In this document: in pieces, positions 49,687-58,808 of the stretch
Position numbering within the stretch: the stretch's first letter is position 1
How the letters are laid out: every line of letters starts with the position of its first letter
NCBI GenBank assembly: GCA_910579865.1
Contig: CAJTXA010000001.1
Location: 124,001-188,000 of the forward strand
Source: an uncultured Lachnospiraceae bacterium
Lineage (GTDB): Bacteria; Bacillota; Clostridia; Lachnospirales; Lachnospiraceae
Length of the DNA: 64,000 nt
Reading direction: 5' to 3'
The notes under the pieces: generated by a model
What the model saw: the letters and a program-made list of their open reading frames with translations, nothing else
What the model was told of the DNA's origin: nothing
The model's database searches: none
Program-made: the position numbers and the translations under genes

Positions 49687-51930
49687 TTACAAACGCAGCT
49701 TTGTTCCCTTTTCATCTCGTTTCATCTCTTTTACTCTTGAAACAGCTACTTTATTATTTCGATAGGTAAACATTTCCTGTTCATTCTCTAACAAAAATGC
49801 TTGTTCAATATAATCCTTTTCTGCTAGTTTCATTCCTCGTACACCAATCGCACTTTTCTTTTTTTCTGATACTTCCTCCAAAGAAAAACGTAACATATAT
49901 CCTCCATGAGAAGATAATAACACTTCCGTTTCATTTTCTAAAACAGGACAAACACAGACAACCTTATCAAATTCTTCTAATTTGGTTGCCATTACCGTTT
50001 TTCGATTGACGTCAAACTCAGATGCATCTACTAGTTTTACCATTCCTTTTGTGGTAGCAAAAAAAAGTTTTCTTTCTCGAATATAAGAAAAAGTAAAAAT
50101 CCCAACAATTGCTTCCCCTGCACTAGAATAATTTCCTAAGTTATCAATTGGTCGTCCTTTATCCCGCAGCTTTCCAAAAGGAATATCTAACATTTTAATC
50201 TGATGCATATTTCCAGTATCTGTAAAAATACAGATTCGATCCGTATTCATACAACGAAATACATATTTATTCTCATGTTCTATTGTCTCTGTATTTCTTT
50301 CATAAGTAGAAAGATCCATTGTCTTTGCATATCCAAATCGATCCATTGTAAAGACAATCTCCTGCTCTGCAATTGGTGCTTCCTCGTAGACTGCTGCCTG
50401 CGCATTTAAAATTTCTGTTCTTCGTTCCAATGAAAATTCTTTTCGAATTGCCTCTAAATCTTTTTGAATTACACGCAGCATAGAGGAATGATTTTCCAAA
50501 ATATCTGTATATTGTGCAATATTTTTTAAAATCTCTTTATATTCCTTTTCTAATGCTTGTATCTCTAATCCAACTAACTTTTGCAATCGAAGCTCCAAAA
50601 TAGCAGTCGCTTGTGCTTCTGTAAAATTTAACTTTGCCGCTGCCTTTTGTGAAGTTTGTTTTTTAAATTGAATCTTACTTGTCTCTCCACTTATTAAACA
50701 CTTTTTAACCTCTTTTATCGAACGACTTCCTCTTATAATTTCAATAATTAAATCTAAACAGTCATAAGCTCTCATTAGTCCTTCTTTTATTTCTTTTTTT
50801 TCCAATTCCTTTTTTAAAAGATATTGATATTTTCTGGAAACCAAATCAATTTGAAAGTCCAAATAGTGACGAATAATATCTCGAATTCCAAGTTTTTCTG
50901 GCTTTCCATTTATAATTGTCAGCATATTTACCCCAAAAGTATCTTCTAATTTTGTCTTTTTATAAAGCAAATTGGACAATTTTTCAATATCTGCATTTTT
51001 TCTTAATTCCAGTACAATCCGAATTCCTTCTTTTGAACTCTGATTTAAAATATCTACAATATCTGTTGTTTTTTTCGCCTCTACCAAACCTGCAATATCA
51101 GCTAAAAGTTTTCCAAGATTACTTCCAATCAAAGTATAAGGAATCTCTGTAATAACTAACTTATCTCGTTCATTTTTCTTTTTTGCTGGTTCAAATTCTA
51201 ACTTTCCACGTACCTTAATTTTTCCGCTACCAGTCCTATAAATTTCTTCTAATTCACTTTGATTAATTACAATTCCACCTGTTGGAAAATCTGGACCTTT
51301 TATATATTCCATTAATTCTTTTGTACTGATCTCTTCTTTTTCAATAAAAGCTTCTACTGCCAAAATTACCTCTCCAAGATTATGTGGCGGAATCGATGTA
51401 ACCATTCCAACTGCTATTCCATCTGCTCCATTCACCAAAATATTAGGAACCCGAACAGGCAAAACTTCTGGTTCTTGTTCTGTTTCATCAAAGTTTGATA
51501 AAAAGTTAATTACATTTTTGTCTAAATCTTTTAGATAGACTTCCTGTGTAAATTTTTTCAATCTAGCTTCTGTATACCGCATTGCAGCTGGAGAATCTCC
51601 CTCTATTGAACCAAAATTTCCATGTCCATCTACTAGTGCCATTCCTTTCTTAAAATCCTGCTCCATTACAACAAGTGCTTCATAAATAGAACTATCTCCA
51701 TGTGGATGATACTTTCCCATTGTATCTCCAACAATTCTAGCCGACTTTCGATGGGGCTTATCAAAATTTAACCCTAATTCATGCATTGCATATAAAACTC
51801 GACGCTGTACTGGTTTTAATCCATCTCGTACATCTGGCACTGCTCGAGAAGTAATTACACTCATTGCATAATCCACAAAACTTTTCTGCATTACATCAGC
51901 AAATTCTGTACTAATAATCTGCTCCGCCAT
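49687..51930 (-). CDS. parC: Type IIA topoisomerase subunit A (ParC/GyrA-like)
   Basis: 747 aa DNA breakage-reunion subunit with catalytic Tyr119 (AMRYTEARL) and quinolone-region GKYHPHGDSSIYEALV (Ser80/Glu84 type). The C-terminal beta-pinwheel has only a degenerate GyrA box (KLRDKGRP instead of QRRGGKG), which suggests topoisomerase IV rather than gyrase. It follows the B-subunit gene by 48 bases. A second pair (true gyrase) is expected elsewhere in the chromosome. The assignment between ParC and GyrA is based on the missing box and gene order. Confidence 0.85.
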   Translation of the reverse strand: MAEQIISTEFADVMQKSFVDYAMSVITSRAVPDVRDGLKPVQRRVLYAMHELGLNFDKPHRKSARIVGDTMGKYHPHGDSSIYEALVVMEQDFKKGMALVDGHGNFGSIEGDSPAAMRYTEARLKKFTQEVYLKDLDKNVINFLSNFDETEQEPEVLPVRVPNILVNGADGIAVGMVTSIPPHNLGEVILAVEAFIEKEEISTKELMEYIKGPDFPTGGIVINQSELEEIYRTGSGKIKVRGKLEFEPAKKKNERDKLVITEIPYTLIGSNLGKLLADIAGLVEAKKTTDIVDILNQSSKEGIRIVLELRKNADIEKLSNLLYKKTKLEDTFGVNMLTIINGKPEKLGIRDIIRHYLDFQIDLVSRKYQYLLKKELEKKEIKEGLMRAYDCLDLIIEIIRGSRSIKEVKKCLISGETSKIQFKKQTSQKAAAKLNFTEAQATAILELRLQKLVGLEIQALEKEYKEILKNIAQYTDILENHSSMLRVIQKDLEAIRKEFSLERRTEILNAQAAVYEEAPIAEQEIVFTMDRFGYAKTMDLSTYERNTETIEHENKYVFRCMNTDRICIFTDTGNMHQIKMLDIPFGKLRDKGRPIDNLGNYSSAGEAIVGIFTFSYIRERKLFFATTKGMVKLVDASEFDVNRKTVMATKLEEFDKVVCVCPVLENETEVLLSSHGGYMLRFSLEEVSEKKKSAIGVRGMKLAEKDYIEQAFLLENEQEMFTYRNNKVAVSRVKEMKRDEKGTKLRL

Positions 51931-51978
51931 AATACTCTTCCTTTCTATCTCAAATTCTTATCACAATCCTTCTCTTTT

Positions 51979-53898
51979 CTATGCATCAATCTCAGCCTCT
52001 TTTGCATGGTTATAAATAAATTCCCGTCGAAGTAGCACATCACTTCCCATTAAAATAGAAGTCACATCAGAAGCCATCTTTCCATCTTCAATTTCTACCC
52101 GTTTTAACATCCGAGTTTCTGGATTTAAAGTCGTTTCCCAAAGTTGGGCTGCATCCATCTCTCCAAGTCCTTTATAACGCTGTAAAATAAAATTTTTATG
52201 TGTTTTTCGATATTTTTCTAGTGCCTTATCATCATACAGATACTCTTCTGCTCCCCGCTTAGGTATTGCTTTATAAAGCGGTGGCATAGCAATATAGACA
52301 TGTCCCTCGTAGATTAACTCTGGCATAAATCGATAAAATAACGTTAAAAGTAAAGTACTAATATGTGCTCCATCGACATCTGCATCTGCCATAATAATAA
52401 TTTTATGATAGCGCAGCTTCGAAATATCAAAATCATTTCCATATCCCTCTGAAAAGCCACAGCCAAACGCTAGTATCATAGTCTGAATTTCTGCATTTGC
52501 CAGTACTTTATCCATTGTCGCTTTTTCTACATTTAGTATCTTTCCACGAATTGGCAAAATCGCTTGATAGAGTCGATTTCTTGCCATCTTAGCAGATCCC
52601 CCTGCTGAATCCCCTTCTACAATAAAAATTTCACATTTAGAAGCATCCCGACTTTCACAATTTGCCAATTTCCCATTCGAATCAAATGAAAATTTAGGTT
52701 TTGTCAACATATTCGTTCGGGCTTTCTCTTCCGCTTTTCGAATCTTAGCTGACTTCTCTGCACATCCAATTACATTTTTTAAAATTTCCAAATTTTTATC
52801 AAAAAATAGCTGTAATTCTTCATTTGTAATTTGTGAAGTTGCTTTTGTTGCATCTGGATTATCCAATTTCGTTTTCGTCTGTCCCTCAAACCGAGGATCT
52901 GGATGTTTGATTGATACGACTGCTGTCATCCCATTTCGGACATCTGCTCCAGTAAAGTTTGTATCCTTCTCTTTTAAAATTCCAAGTTCTCGTGCATAAC
53001 TATTGATTACCGTTGTAAAACTGGTTTTAAATCCTGTTAGATGTGTTCCTCCCTCTTGGGTATAAATATTATTGCAAAATCCCAAAACATTTTCTTGAAA
53101 ATCATTGATGTACTGGAACGCTACATCTATCACAATTTGATCCAATTCTCCATGGAAGGCAATTACATCATGTATGGTTTCTTTTCCTTCATTTAAAGCA
53201 CGTACAAAACCTCGAATCCCTTCTTTTTCATGAAATACAACCTTTTCTTCCTCTCCAAAACGCTTATTTTCAAAATAAATCGTAAGTTCTGGATTTAAGT
53301 AGGCTGTCTCATGTAAACGGCTTTTTACTGCATCTGCTTTAAAATGAATTTGATCAAAAATTTCTTCATCTGGTAAAAAATTAATTCTTGTTCCTGTCTG
53401 TCTTGTCTTTCCAATAATAGGAAGCAACCCATCCACTAATTCAACAACTGGAACTCCTCTTTCATAGCGATCATGATGAATTCCACCATCTTTTGAAATT
53501 TGAATATCCATATAAGTTGACAATGCATTTACTACAGAAGAACCCACACCATGCAAACCACCACTTGTTTTATAAGCGCCATCTCCAAACTTTCCTCCTG
53601 CATGAAGCGTAGTATAAACAATTCGTGCTGCTGGAAGTCCTTTTGGATGCATATCCACTGGAACACCTCGTCCATTATCTTTTATTGTAGCAGAACCATC
53701 TTGTTCCAATGTTACCCAAATTGAATCACAATATCCATTTAAATGCTCATCTACTGCATTATCTACTATCTCATAGATTAGATGATTCAATCCCTTTACT
53801 GATACGCTTCCAATATACATTCCTGGTCGTTTTCTTACTGCTTCCAGTCCCTCCAACACGGTAATATTTTGCGCATTGTAAGTATCCTTCGCTCCCAC
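51979..53898 (-). CDS. parE: Type IIA topoisomerase subunit B (ParE/GyrB-like)
   Basis: 639 aa ATPase subunit. GHKL motifs EIVDNAVDE near residue 43, DNGRGVPVD near 75 and GLHGVGSSVVNALS near 115; the Toprim domain has IVEGDSAGGSAKMARNR and DADVDGAHI. GTG start with AAAGGAAG about 9 bases upstream. First gene of a B-A operon behind a LexA-like box at 54020-54033. GyrB and ParE are hard to separate by eye; the partner's degenerate GyrA box favours ParE. Confidence 0.87.
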   Translation of the reverse strand: MGAKDTYNAQNITVLEGLEAVRKRPGMYIGSVSVKGLNHLIYEIVDNAVDEHLNGYCDSIWVTLEQDGSATIKDNGRGVPVDMHPKGLPAARIVYTTLHAGGKFGDGAYKTSGGLHGVGSSVVNALSTYMDIQISKDGGIHHDRYERGVPVVELVDGLLPIIGKTRQTGTRINFLPDEEIFDQIHFKADAVKSRLHETAYLNPELTIYFENKRFGEEEKVVFHEKEGIRGFVRALNEGKETIHDVIAFHGELDQIVIDVAFQYINDFQENVLGFCNNIYTQEGGTHLTGFKTSFTTVINSYARELGILKEKDTNFTGADVRNGMTAVVSIKHPDPRFEGQTKTKLDNPDATKATSQITNEELQLFFDKNLEILKNVIGCAEKSAKIRKAEEKARTNMLTKPKFSFDSNGKLANCESRDASKCEIFIVEGDSAGGSAKMARNRLYQAILPIRGKILNVEKATMDKVLANAEIQTMILAFGCGFSEGYGNDFDISKLRYHKIIIMADADVDGAHISTLLLTLFYRFMPELIYEGHVYIAMPPLYKAIPKRGAEEYLYDDKALEKYRKTHKNFILQRYKGLGEMDAAQLWETTLNPETRMLKRVEIEDGKMASDVTSILMGSDVLLRREFIYNHAKEAEIDA

Positions 53899-54019
53899 TT
53901 TCCCATCTTCCTTTCTTTTTTCTCCTATCCTTCCATTTTGTCAAAAGGATATTTCTAACCTACTCTACCACAACCTTTTCTTTTTTTCCAGTGAATTTAC
54001 GATATTTTAATAATTTTTT

Positions 54020-54033
54020 CGACCATTTGTTCG
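54020..54033 (-). promoter_or_regulatory. Candidate LexA (SOS) box upstream of topoisomerase genes
   Basis: Minus-strand CGAACAAATGGTCG matches the Firmicutes LexA/DinR consensus CGAACRNRYGTTYG at 13 of 14 positions (G for T at position 11). It lies 122 bases upstream of the B-subunit start, just after a TTGATT -35-like hexamer, a position where a repressor could block transcription. Confidence 0.5.
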
Positions 54034-54143
54034 AATCAAGACTTTTTTCTTCTCTCCCTATCCGCAAAACATATACATACTACCATAATGCTTCCTACTT
54101 TTCTATACCCTTTTCCTAAATTAGATTATTTTATATTTAATTT

Positions 54144-54192
54144 AAAAAGTTCTGAAAACAGCGGATTTCTCCGCATATTTTCAGAACTTTTT
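54144..54192. terminator. Strong bidirectional terminator
   Basis: AAAAAGTTCTGAAAA...TTTCAGAACTTTTT outer stem with an inner GCGGA/TCCGC stem. T-runs exist on both strands. It closes the HD-GYP gene and separates it from the topoisomerase operon. The rest of the 319-base gap (53899-54217) holds the LexA-like box and otherwise nothing I can support. Confidence 0.75.
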
Positions 54193-54217
54193 AAGATATT
54201 CTTTCTATGTATTCTCT

Positions 54218-54931
54218 TTATTTCCACCAAGCACAACTTCCCCCCTGAAAAGCGGCTTTAAATGCAGTACTCACATAGGGATCATAACGTGTAGAACGTA
54301 CAATATAATACAGAGAATCCTGTACACTACTTTTTGTATGATAGGGACGACTAGAAGTCAATGCATCAAATGTATCACAAATTGCAAGTATTCTAGCACA
54401 CAATGGTATCTGCTCCCCATTATAATTTAGTGGATATCCCCCTCCACAAAATCGTTCATGATGCATCAACACACCAAATAAAATATCGGAATCCTTCTCA
54501 ACCTCAGAAAGAAGTCGGTATGCATAGATTGGATGCTTACGAATCTGAATCATTTCTTTTTCGGAAACGCCGCATGGCTTTCTTAAAATATCGGTTCCCA
54601 CCATTACTTTTCCGATATCATGAAGTACGCCAGCTATTACAATTTTTTCAAACTCAGCGTCATTTAAATCTAATTTTTTTGCCGTAATTCCTGCAAGTAA
54701 CCCCACGCCGATTAAATGATAAAAAGTCTCCCCATCAAACTCTCTTACCGTTTCGATAAGATACGCATATTTCCCATACTTTTCATCTTCTTTTTCTGCT
54801 CCTAAAATCTTACGAAGCAGATTTGTTACCGGTTCTAGCAATTCTGGATCAAAATCAATTTCATATTCAGAAACCACTATATTCAGAGCACGAAGCCTGC
54901 TGTCTTTTGGTGTAATTTTCATTTGTTCCAT
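54218..54931 (-). CDS. HD-GYP domain phosphodiesterase
   Basis: 237 aa, soluble. GVLHDIGKVMV supplies the HD pair; HHERFCGGGYP is the GYP motif (with Cys in place of the usual Asp); CDTFDALTSSRPY follows. Such domains hydrolyse cyclic di-GMP or related cyclic dinucleotides. It has an N-terminal helical extension of about 60 residues and no receiver or sensor. AAAGGAGA lies 7 bases before the ATG. Confidence 0.85.
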   Translation of the reverse strand: MEQMKITPKDSRLRALNIVVSEYEIDFDPELLEPVTNLLRKILGAEKEDEKYGKYAYLIETVREFDGETFYHLIGVGLLAGITAKKLDLNDAEFEKIVIAGVLHDIGKVMVGTDILRKPCGVSEKEMIQIRKHPIYAYRLLSEVEKDSDILFGVLMHHERFCGGGYPLNYNGEQIPLCARILAICDTFDALTSSRPYHTKSSVQDSLYYIVRSTRYDPYVSTAFKAAFQGGSCAWWK

Positions 54932-55066
54932 AATTCTTCTCCTTTCTTACGCATATCCTAAAACAATTTCAAAATACCTCCCATTAAAGTTATTGTACCA
55001 CAATTTTTAAAAGAAAGAAATATTTATTAAAATTTTATTTCTATATTTATAAAACAACAAATACTC

Positions 55067-55288
55067 CTATAATCTAATAGGAGCACTTCTTAAATTTCTA
55101 ACAAAACTCTCATCATCTGAAATTTTTATATTAAGTTTGTACCATTTCATGTCAACTTCATAAATTAAATGATCAAACATAGTAGCATTCATAATAAGCT
55201 GGTAAGGGGGTATTCCCAAATTATTACTTACGATAATCGACATACAATTTTCTTCTAATAACCCCTTTCCACCTATCCATACTGGCAT
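55067..55288 (-). CDS. Hypothetical small protein (73 aa)
   Basis: Starts MPVWIGGKGLLEENCMSII; AAGGTG lies 6 bases before the ATG. Mixed strand/helix pattern, no TM. The stop codon lies inside a CTCCTAT/ATAGGAG hairpin that could act as terminator. No family recognised, and no promoter was convincing, so it could be a relic or a lineage-specific gene. Confidence 0.45.
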   Translation of the reverse strand: MPVWIGGKGLLEENCMSIIVSNNLGIPPYQLIMNATMFDHLIYEVDMKWYKLNIKISDDESFVRNLRSAPIRL

Positions 55289-55332
55289 AAAAGCACCTTA
55301 TACCATTACAAATATACAAGTTAAATAGAAAA

Positions 55333-55364
55333 TAGACAATCACTCATAAAAGAATGATTGTCTA
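55333..55364 (-). terminator. prfA operon terminator
   Basis: TAGACAATCA/TGATTGTCTA stem with a 12-base loop; TTTTCTATTT follows on the minus strand, about 55 bases after the prfA stop. Confidence 0.65.
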
Positions 55365-55417
55365 CAATCTGATATATTTTTTACCAAACCAGCAAGAATT
55401 TAGCAACAATCCGCCTT

Positions 55418-56494
55418 TTAAGTCTCTTCATTCAATTTACTTAAGCGGATTGCCTGATCCGCAGCAATACAAGCATCTATAATTTCCTGAATATCACCAT
55501 CTAGTATTTTATCTAACTTATAAAGCGTTAAATTAATCCGATGATCGGTCACACGCCCTTGTGGAAAATTATAAGTACGAATTTTTTCTGACCGATCCCC
55601 TGTTCCAATTTGACTTCGCCGTAATTCTGCCTCTGCATCATGTGCCTTTTGCTGTTCTATATCATATAATTTCGCCCGCAGCAGTGCAAAAGCTTTTGCT
55701 TTATTTTGAAGTTGTGATTTTTCTGTCTGGCTATATACCACAATTCCAGTTGGATAATGTGTTAAACGAACGGCTGAATCTGTTGTATTGACACATTGTC
55801 CTCCATTTCCAGAAGCTCTCATTACATCAATTCGAATATCCTTTTCATCAATTACAATATCCACATCTTCTACCTCTGGCATTACTGCTACCGTAACAGT
55901 AGAAGTATGAATCCGTCCGCCTGATTCCGTTTCTGGTACACGCTGTACACGATGCACACCACTTTCATATTTTAATTTTGAATATGCACCCTGTCCGCTA
56001 ATCATAAAATTCACTTCTTTCATTCCGCCGATTCCTGTCTCGTCCACTCCAACCAATTCTACACGCCAACGATGACTTTCTGCATAATGCACATACATCC
56101 GATAAATTTCTGCTGCAAATAAGGCAGCTTCTTCTCCTCCAGCACCTGCACGAATCTCTACAATTACATTTTTATCATCATTTGGATCTTTTGGAAGCAG
56201 CAAAACCTTTAACTTTTGTTCTAATTCTTCCATTGTTGTCTTTGCATTTGAAAACTCTTCTTTTAACAGTGCCCGCATCTCTTCCTCTTTTTCTTCCTCT
56301 AACATAGCTACACTGTCGTCCATTGTTTCTTTCGCTTTTTTATATTCTATATAAGTTTCCACTAATGGAGTTAAATCACTTTGTTCCTTCATCAATTTAC
56401 GAAAACGATTTTGATCATTTGCAACATCTGGACAATTCAGTTCTTCCATAATTTCATGATAACGCAAAACTAACATTTCTAACTTATCAAACAT
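55418..56494 (-). CDS. prfA: Peptide chain release factor 1
   Basis: Recognises UAA/UAG and triggers peptide release. GGQ is in MRASGNGGQCVNTTDSAV near residue 235; 358 aa is the standard RF1 length. The Gln of GGQ is methylated by PrmC, whose gene overlaps this one by 8 bases upstream, so translation is coupled. Confidence 0.96.
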   Translation of the reverse strand: MFDKLEMLVLRYHEIMEELNCPDVANDQNRFRKLMKEQSDLTPLVETYIEYKKAKETMDDSVAMLEEEKEEEMRALLKEEFSNAKTTMEELEQKLKVLLLPKDPNDDKNVIVEIRAGAGGEEAALFAAEIYRMYVHYAESHRWRVELVGVDETGIGGMKEVNFMISGQGAYSKLKYESGVHRVQRVPETESGGRIHTSTVTVAVMPEVEDVDIVIDEKDIRIDVMRASGNGGQCVNTTDSAVRLTHYPTGIVVYSQTEKSQLQNKAKAFALLRAKLYDIEQQKAHDAEAELRRSQIGTGDRSEKIRTYNFPQGRVTDHRINLTLYKLDKILDGDIQEIIDACIAADQAIRLSKLNEET

Positions 56495-57386
56495 GCTCTA
56501 TACACCCTTTCTTTTTTTCTTTTCCCTTCCATATTCCAAAACAGATCCGATCAAGTCCTGCTAAGTCCTTCTTTACTTGTACTTTTAAAAATCCATTCTC
56601 TTTTAAAAGGGCAGATACCTTCTCTCCTTGATCCGATCCAATCTCCAAATATAACATTCCCCCAGAATTTAAATAATTTCCTGCCTCTTTTGCTAATATC
56701 CGATAAAAAAAAAGTCCATCTTCTTTTCCATCTAGTGCAGAAAAAGGCTCATATTCCTTTACTTCTTCTGTTAACGTTTCTATGATTGTAGTAGCAATAT
56801 AAGGAGGATTGGAAACAATGCAGTCAAATTTTTCTTCTATCTGCTCAAACATATCTGTACAAATCCATTCTACTGCTTTTGTCCCTTTTTTAAGAAATCC
56901 ACCTTTATATAACATTTCTTCATTTTTTTTTGCAACCTTTAATGCTTCTAAAGAAAAATCAGCTCCAACTGCCAAAAAAGGAGTACAAAAATGCACTAAA
57001 CTCAAAAGAATACATCCAGAACCTGTACACATATCCAACACTTTTTTTCCTGGTTTTAGATTTTTTCTTACTTCTTCTACCAAAACTTCTGTATCTTGTC
57101 TAGGAATTAGTACATGAGAATTTACCAAAAAAGGTAGCCCCATAAATACCTGCTCCCCAGTTAAATACTGTAAAGGAACATGTTTCATTCGTCTTTCAAT
57201 CAGCTTTTGATACTGTTCTATCTGCTCCTCTTTACAAATCCTTTCTCTATCACTAAAATAAATCGTACGATTTATTCCTGTTACATATTCTAGCAGACAC
57301 CAAGCATCCCAATCCGCATTTTCAATCTTTGCTTCTTTTAACTTTTCTATTCCCTGCAGCAATACTTCACTGATCGTCAGCTTCAT
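56487..57386 (-). CDS. prmC: Release factor glutamine methyltransferase
   Basis: SAM-dependent enzyme modifying the Gln of GGQ in RF1 and RF2. SAM motif VLDMCTGSGCILLS near 120 and substrate motif VSNPPYIA near 195. About 300 aa, normal. The start at 57386 (MKLTISEV) has AGGAAGGG about 10 bases upstream; an earlier in-frame GTG is rejected. Overlaps yqhQ by 20 bases and prfA by 8 bases. Confidence 0.93.
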   Translation of the reverse strand: MKLTISEVLLQGIEKLKEAKIENADWDAWCLLEYVTGINRTIYFSDRERICKEEQIEQYQKLIERRMKHVPLQYLTGEQVFMGLPFLVNSHVLIPRQDTEVLVEEVRKNLKPGKKVLDMCTGSGCILLSLVHFCTPFLAVGADFSLEALKVAKKNEEMLYKGGFLKKGTKAVEWICTDMFEQIEEKFDCIVSNPPYIATTIIETLTEEVKEYEPFSALDGKEDGLFFYRILAKEAGNYLNSGGMLYLEIGSDQGEKVSALLKENGFLKVQVKKDLAGLDRICFGIWKGKEKKKGCIEHV

Positions 57387-58365
57387 AAAACTCAAACCCT
57401 TCCTCTGCACGCATAATATCTGCTTCCTCTTTTGAAAGATAACCTTGTTCTACTTGCCAAGTTTTCCAATCAAATACTGCTTCTACTGCCTGAATTGCCA
57501 CTTCTATCATACTGTCATCTGGTTCCTTTGTTGTCAGCTTCTGCATCCACATTCCAGGCTTACTCAACCATTCCACTAAAACAGAATCACTATTTCCTGC
57601 AAATCGAATAAATTCATAAGATACTCCAGCAATCACTGGAATTAAAAGCAGCCGGATTACTACACGCATAACTGGACTACTTGTTTGAATAAAGAAAAAA
57701 AACACCATACTAATAATCATAACAATTAGTAAAAAACTAGTTCCACACCGCCTATGCTGCTTTGAACTTACCCGTACATTCTCTATAGTAAGAGGAAGTC
57801 CTGATTCAATACAATTAATACACTTATGTTCTGCTCCATGATACATAAAAGTTCTGCGAATATCTTTCATACAAGATATTAATAAAATATATCCAATAAA
57901 AATAGTAATTCGAATTACTCCTTCTATCAAAGCCATTAATTTTGTTGAAATAACATAAGGTGCTAAAAAGTCAGAAATCAAGTAAGGTAAAATCATAAAT
58001 AGTGCTACTGCTGCCACTATAGAAAAGCACACAGTAGCTCCCATAACTACAGCTTCTGCTTTTTCCTTAAATAATTGATTTAATGCTTGATCCGCTTTTG
58101 ATGGCTTGCTGTTCTCATCTTCTTCATAAAAAGATGCTGAAAATGTCAATGTTTTCATTCCTAATACCAAAGAATCAATAAAACTTAGTACTCCTCTTAC
58201 GATTGGAAAATTTCTTACCATTTTATTTTTTACAATTCCCTGATAATTTTTAATATCTATCGCAATCTCTTGATCTGGCTTACGAACAGCTACTGCATAC
58301 TGTTCCTGATTTTTCATCATAATCCCTTCAATCACAGCCTGACCACCAATTCCCGATGATTTCAT
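57367..58365 (-). CDS. yqhQ: DUF1385 (YqhQ-like) membrane protein
   Basis: 332 aa. GIGGQAVIEGIMMKN at the N-terminus and HGAEHKCINCIESG are the family's hallmarks, with several TM helices around residues 110-180 and 230-270. Conserved just upstream of prmC-prfA in Clostridia. The molecular function is unknown; the conserved His/Glu/Cys cluster suggests metal binding. The start at 58365 follows AAAGGAAAG; upstream in-frame codons run through the rpmE terminator and are rejected. Confidence 0.88.
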   Translation of the reverse strand: MKSSGIGGQAVIEGIMMKNQEQYAVAVRKPDQEIAIDIKNYQGIVKNKMVRNFPIVRGVLSFIDSLVLGMKTLTFSASFYEEDENSKPSKADQALNQLFKEKAEAVVMGATVCFSIVAAVALFMILPYLISDFLAPYVISTKLMALIEGVIRITIFIGYILLISCMKDIRRTFMYHGAEHKCINCIESGLPLTIENVRVSSKQHRRCGTSFLLIVMIISMVFFFFIQTSSPVMRVVIRLLLIPVIAGVSYEFIRFAGNSDSVLVEWLSKPGMWMQKLTTKEPDDSMIEVAIQAVEAVFDWKTWQVEQGYLSKEEADIMRAEEGFEFYEADDQ

Positions 58366-58409
58366 ATTGTTCTTTCCTTTCTTTTTATTGCCTCTCTTTG
58401 TACATAAAA

Positions 58410-58438
58410 AATTAGGTTGAGATTCGAAAACCTCAACC
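58410..58438 (-). terminator. rpmE terminator
   Basis: Minus strand GGTTGAG-GTTTTCGAAT-CTCAACC stem, then TAATTTTTTA. It ends rpmE transcription 18 bases after the stop, before yqhQ. Confidence 0.75.
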
Positions 58439-58455
58439 CACATCCCCATTCTTTC

Positions 58456-58665
58456 TTAGTTATTGTTTGAAAAGCCATATTTTTTGTTAAACTTATCCAC
58501 ACGTCCACGAGCGATATTTGCCTTTTGCTGACCTGTATAGAAAGAATGACATTTCGAACAAATTTCTACATGGATATCCTTCTTTGTCGATCCTGTTACA
58601 AATTCATTTCCACAGTTACAAACGACTTTTGCCTGATAATATGCTGGATGGATTCCTTCTCTCAT
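58456..58665 (-). CDS. rpmE: 50S ribosomal protein L31 (zinc type)
   Basis: 69 aa. Starts MREGIHPAYY and has the zinc Cys set Cys16, Cys18, Cys36 and Cys39, so it is the C+ type used when zinc is plentiful. SFYTGQQK and GRVDKFNKKYG are standard L31 C-terminal motifs. Own promoter (58753-58781) and terminator. Confidence 0.96.
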   Translation of the reverse strand: MREGIHPAYYQAKVVCNCGNEFVTGSTKKDIHVEICSKCHSFYTGQQKANIARGRVDKFNKKYGFSNNN

Positions 58666-58690
58666 GTTTATTCACCTCACAAAAATATTT

Positions 58691-58706
58691 TGCAGTTTTA
58701 ACTGCA
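58691..58706. promoter_or_regulatory. 16-base near-palindrome in rpmE leader
   Basis: TGCAGTT-TT-AACTGCA, 26 bases before the rpmE start. Could be a hairpin for autoregulation or an operator; no match to the Zur consensus that I can vouch for. Confidence 0.35.
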
Positions 58707-58752
58707 TTTTAAATTGGCACAACCAATCTTTTTTCTCATAAACAGCTTTTTT

Positions 58753-58781
58753 ACTATACCATAAAAAACCTTAAAATGCAA
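58753..58781 (-). promoter_or_regulatory. SigA promoter of rpmE
   Basis: Minus strand TTGCAT (58781-58776), 17-base spacer, TATAGT (58758-58753). Confidence 0.65.
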
Positions 58782-58808
58782 GTACGAATTTTCTTTTTTC
58801 CTACTTTT

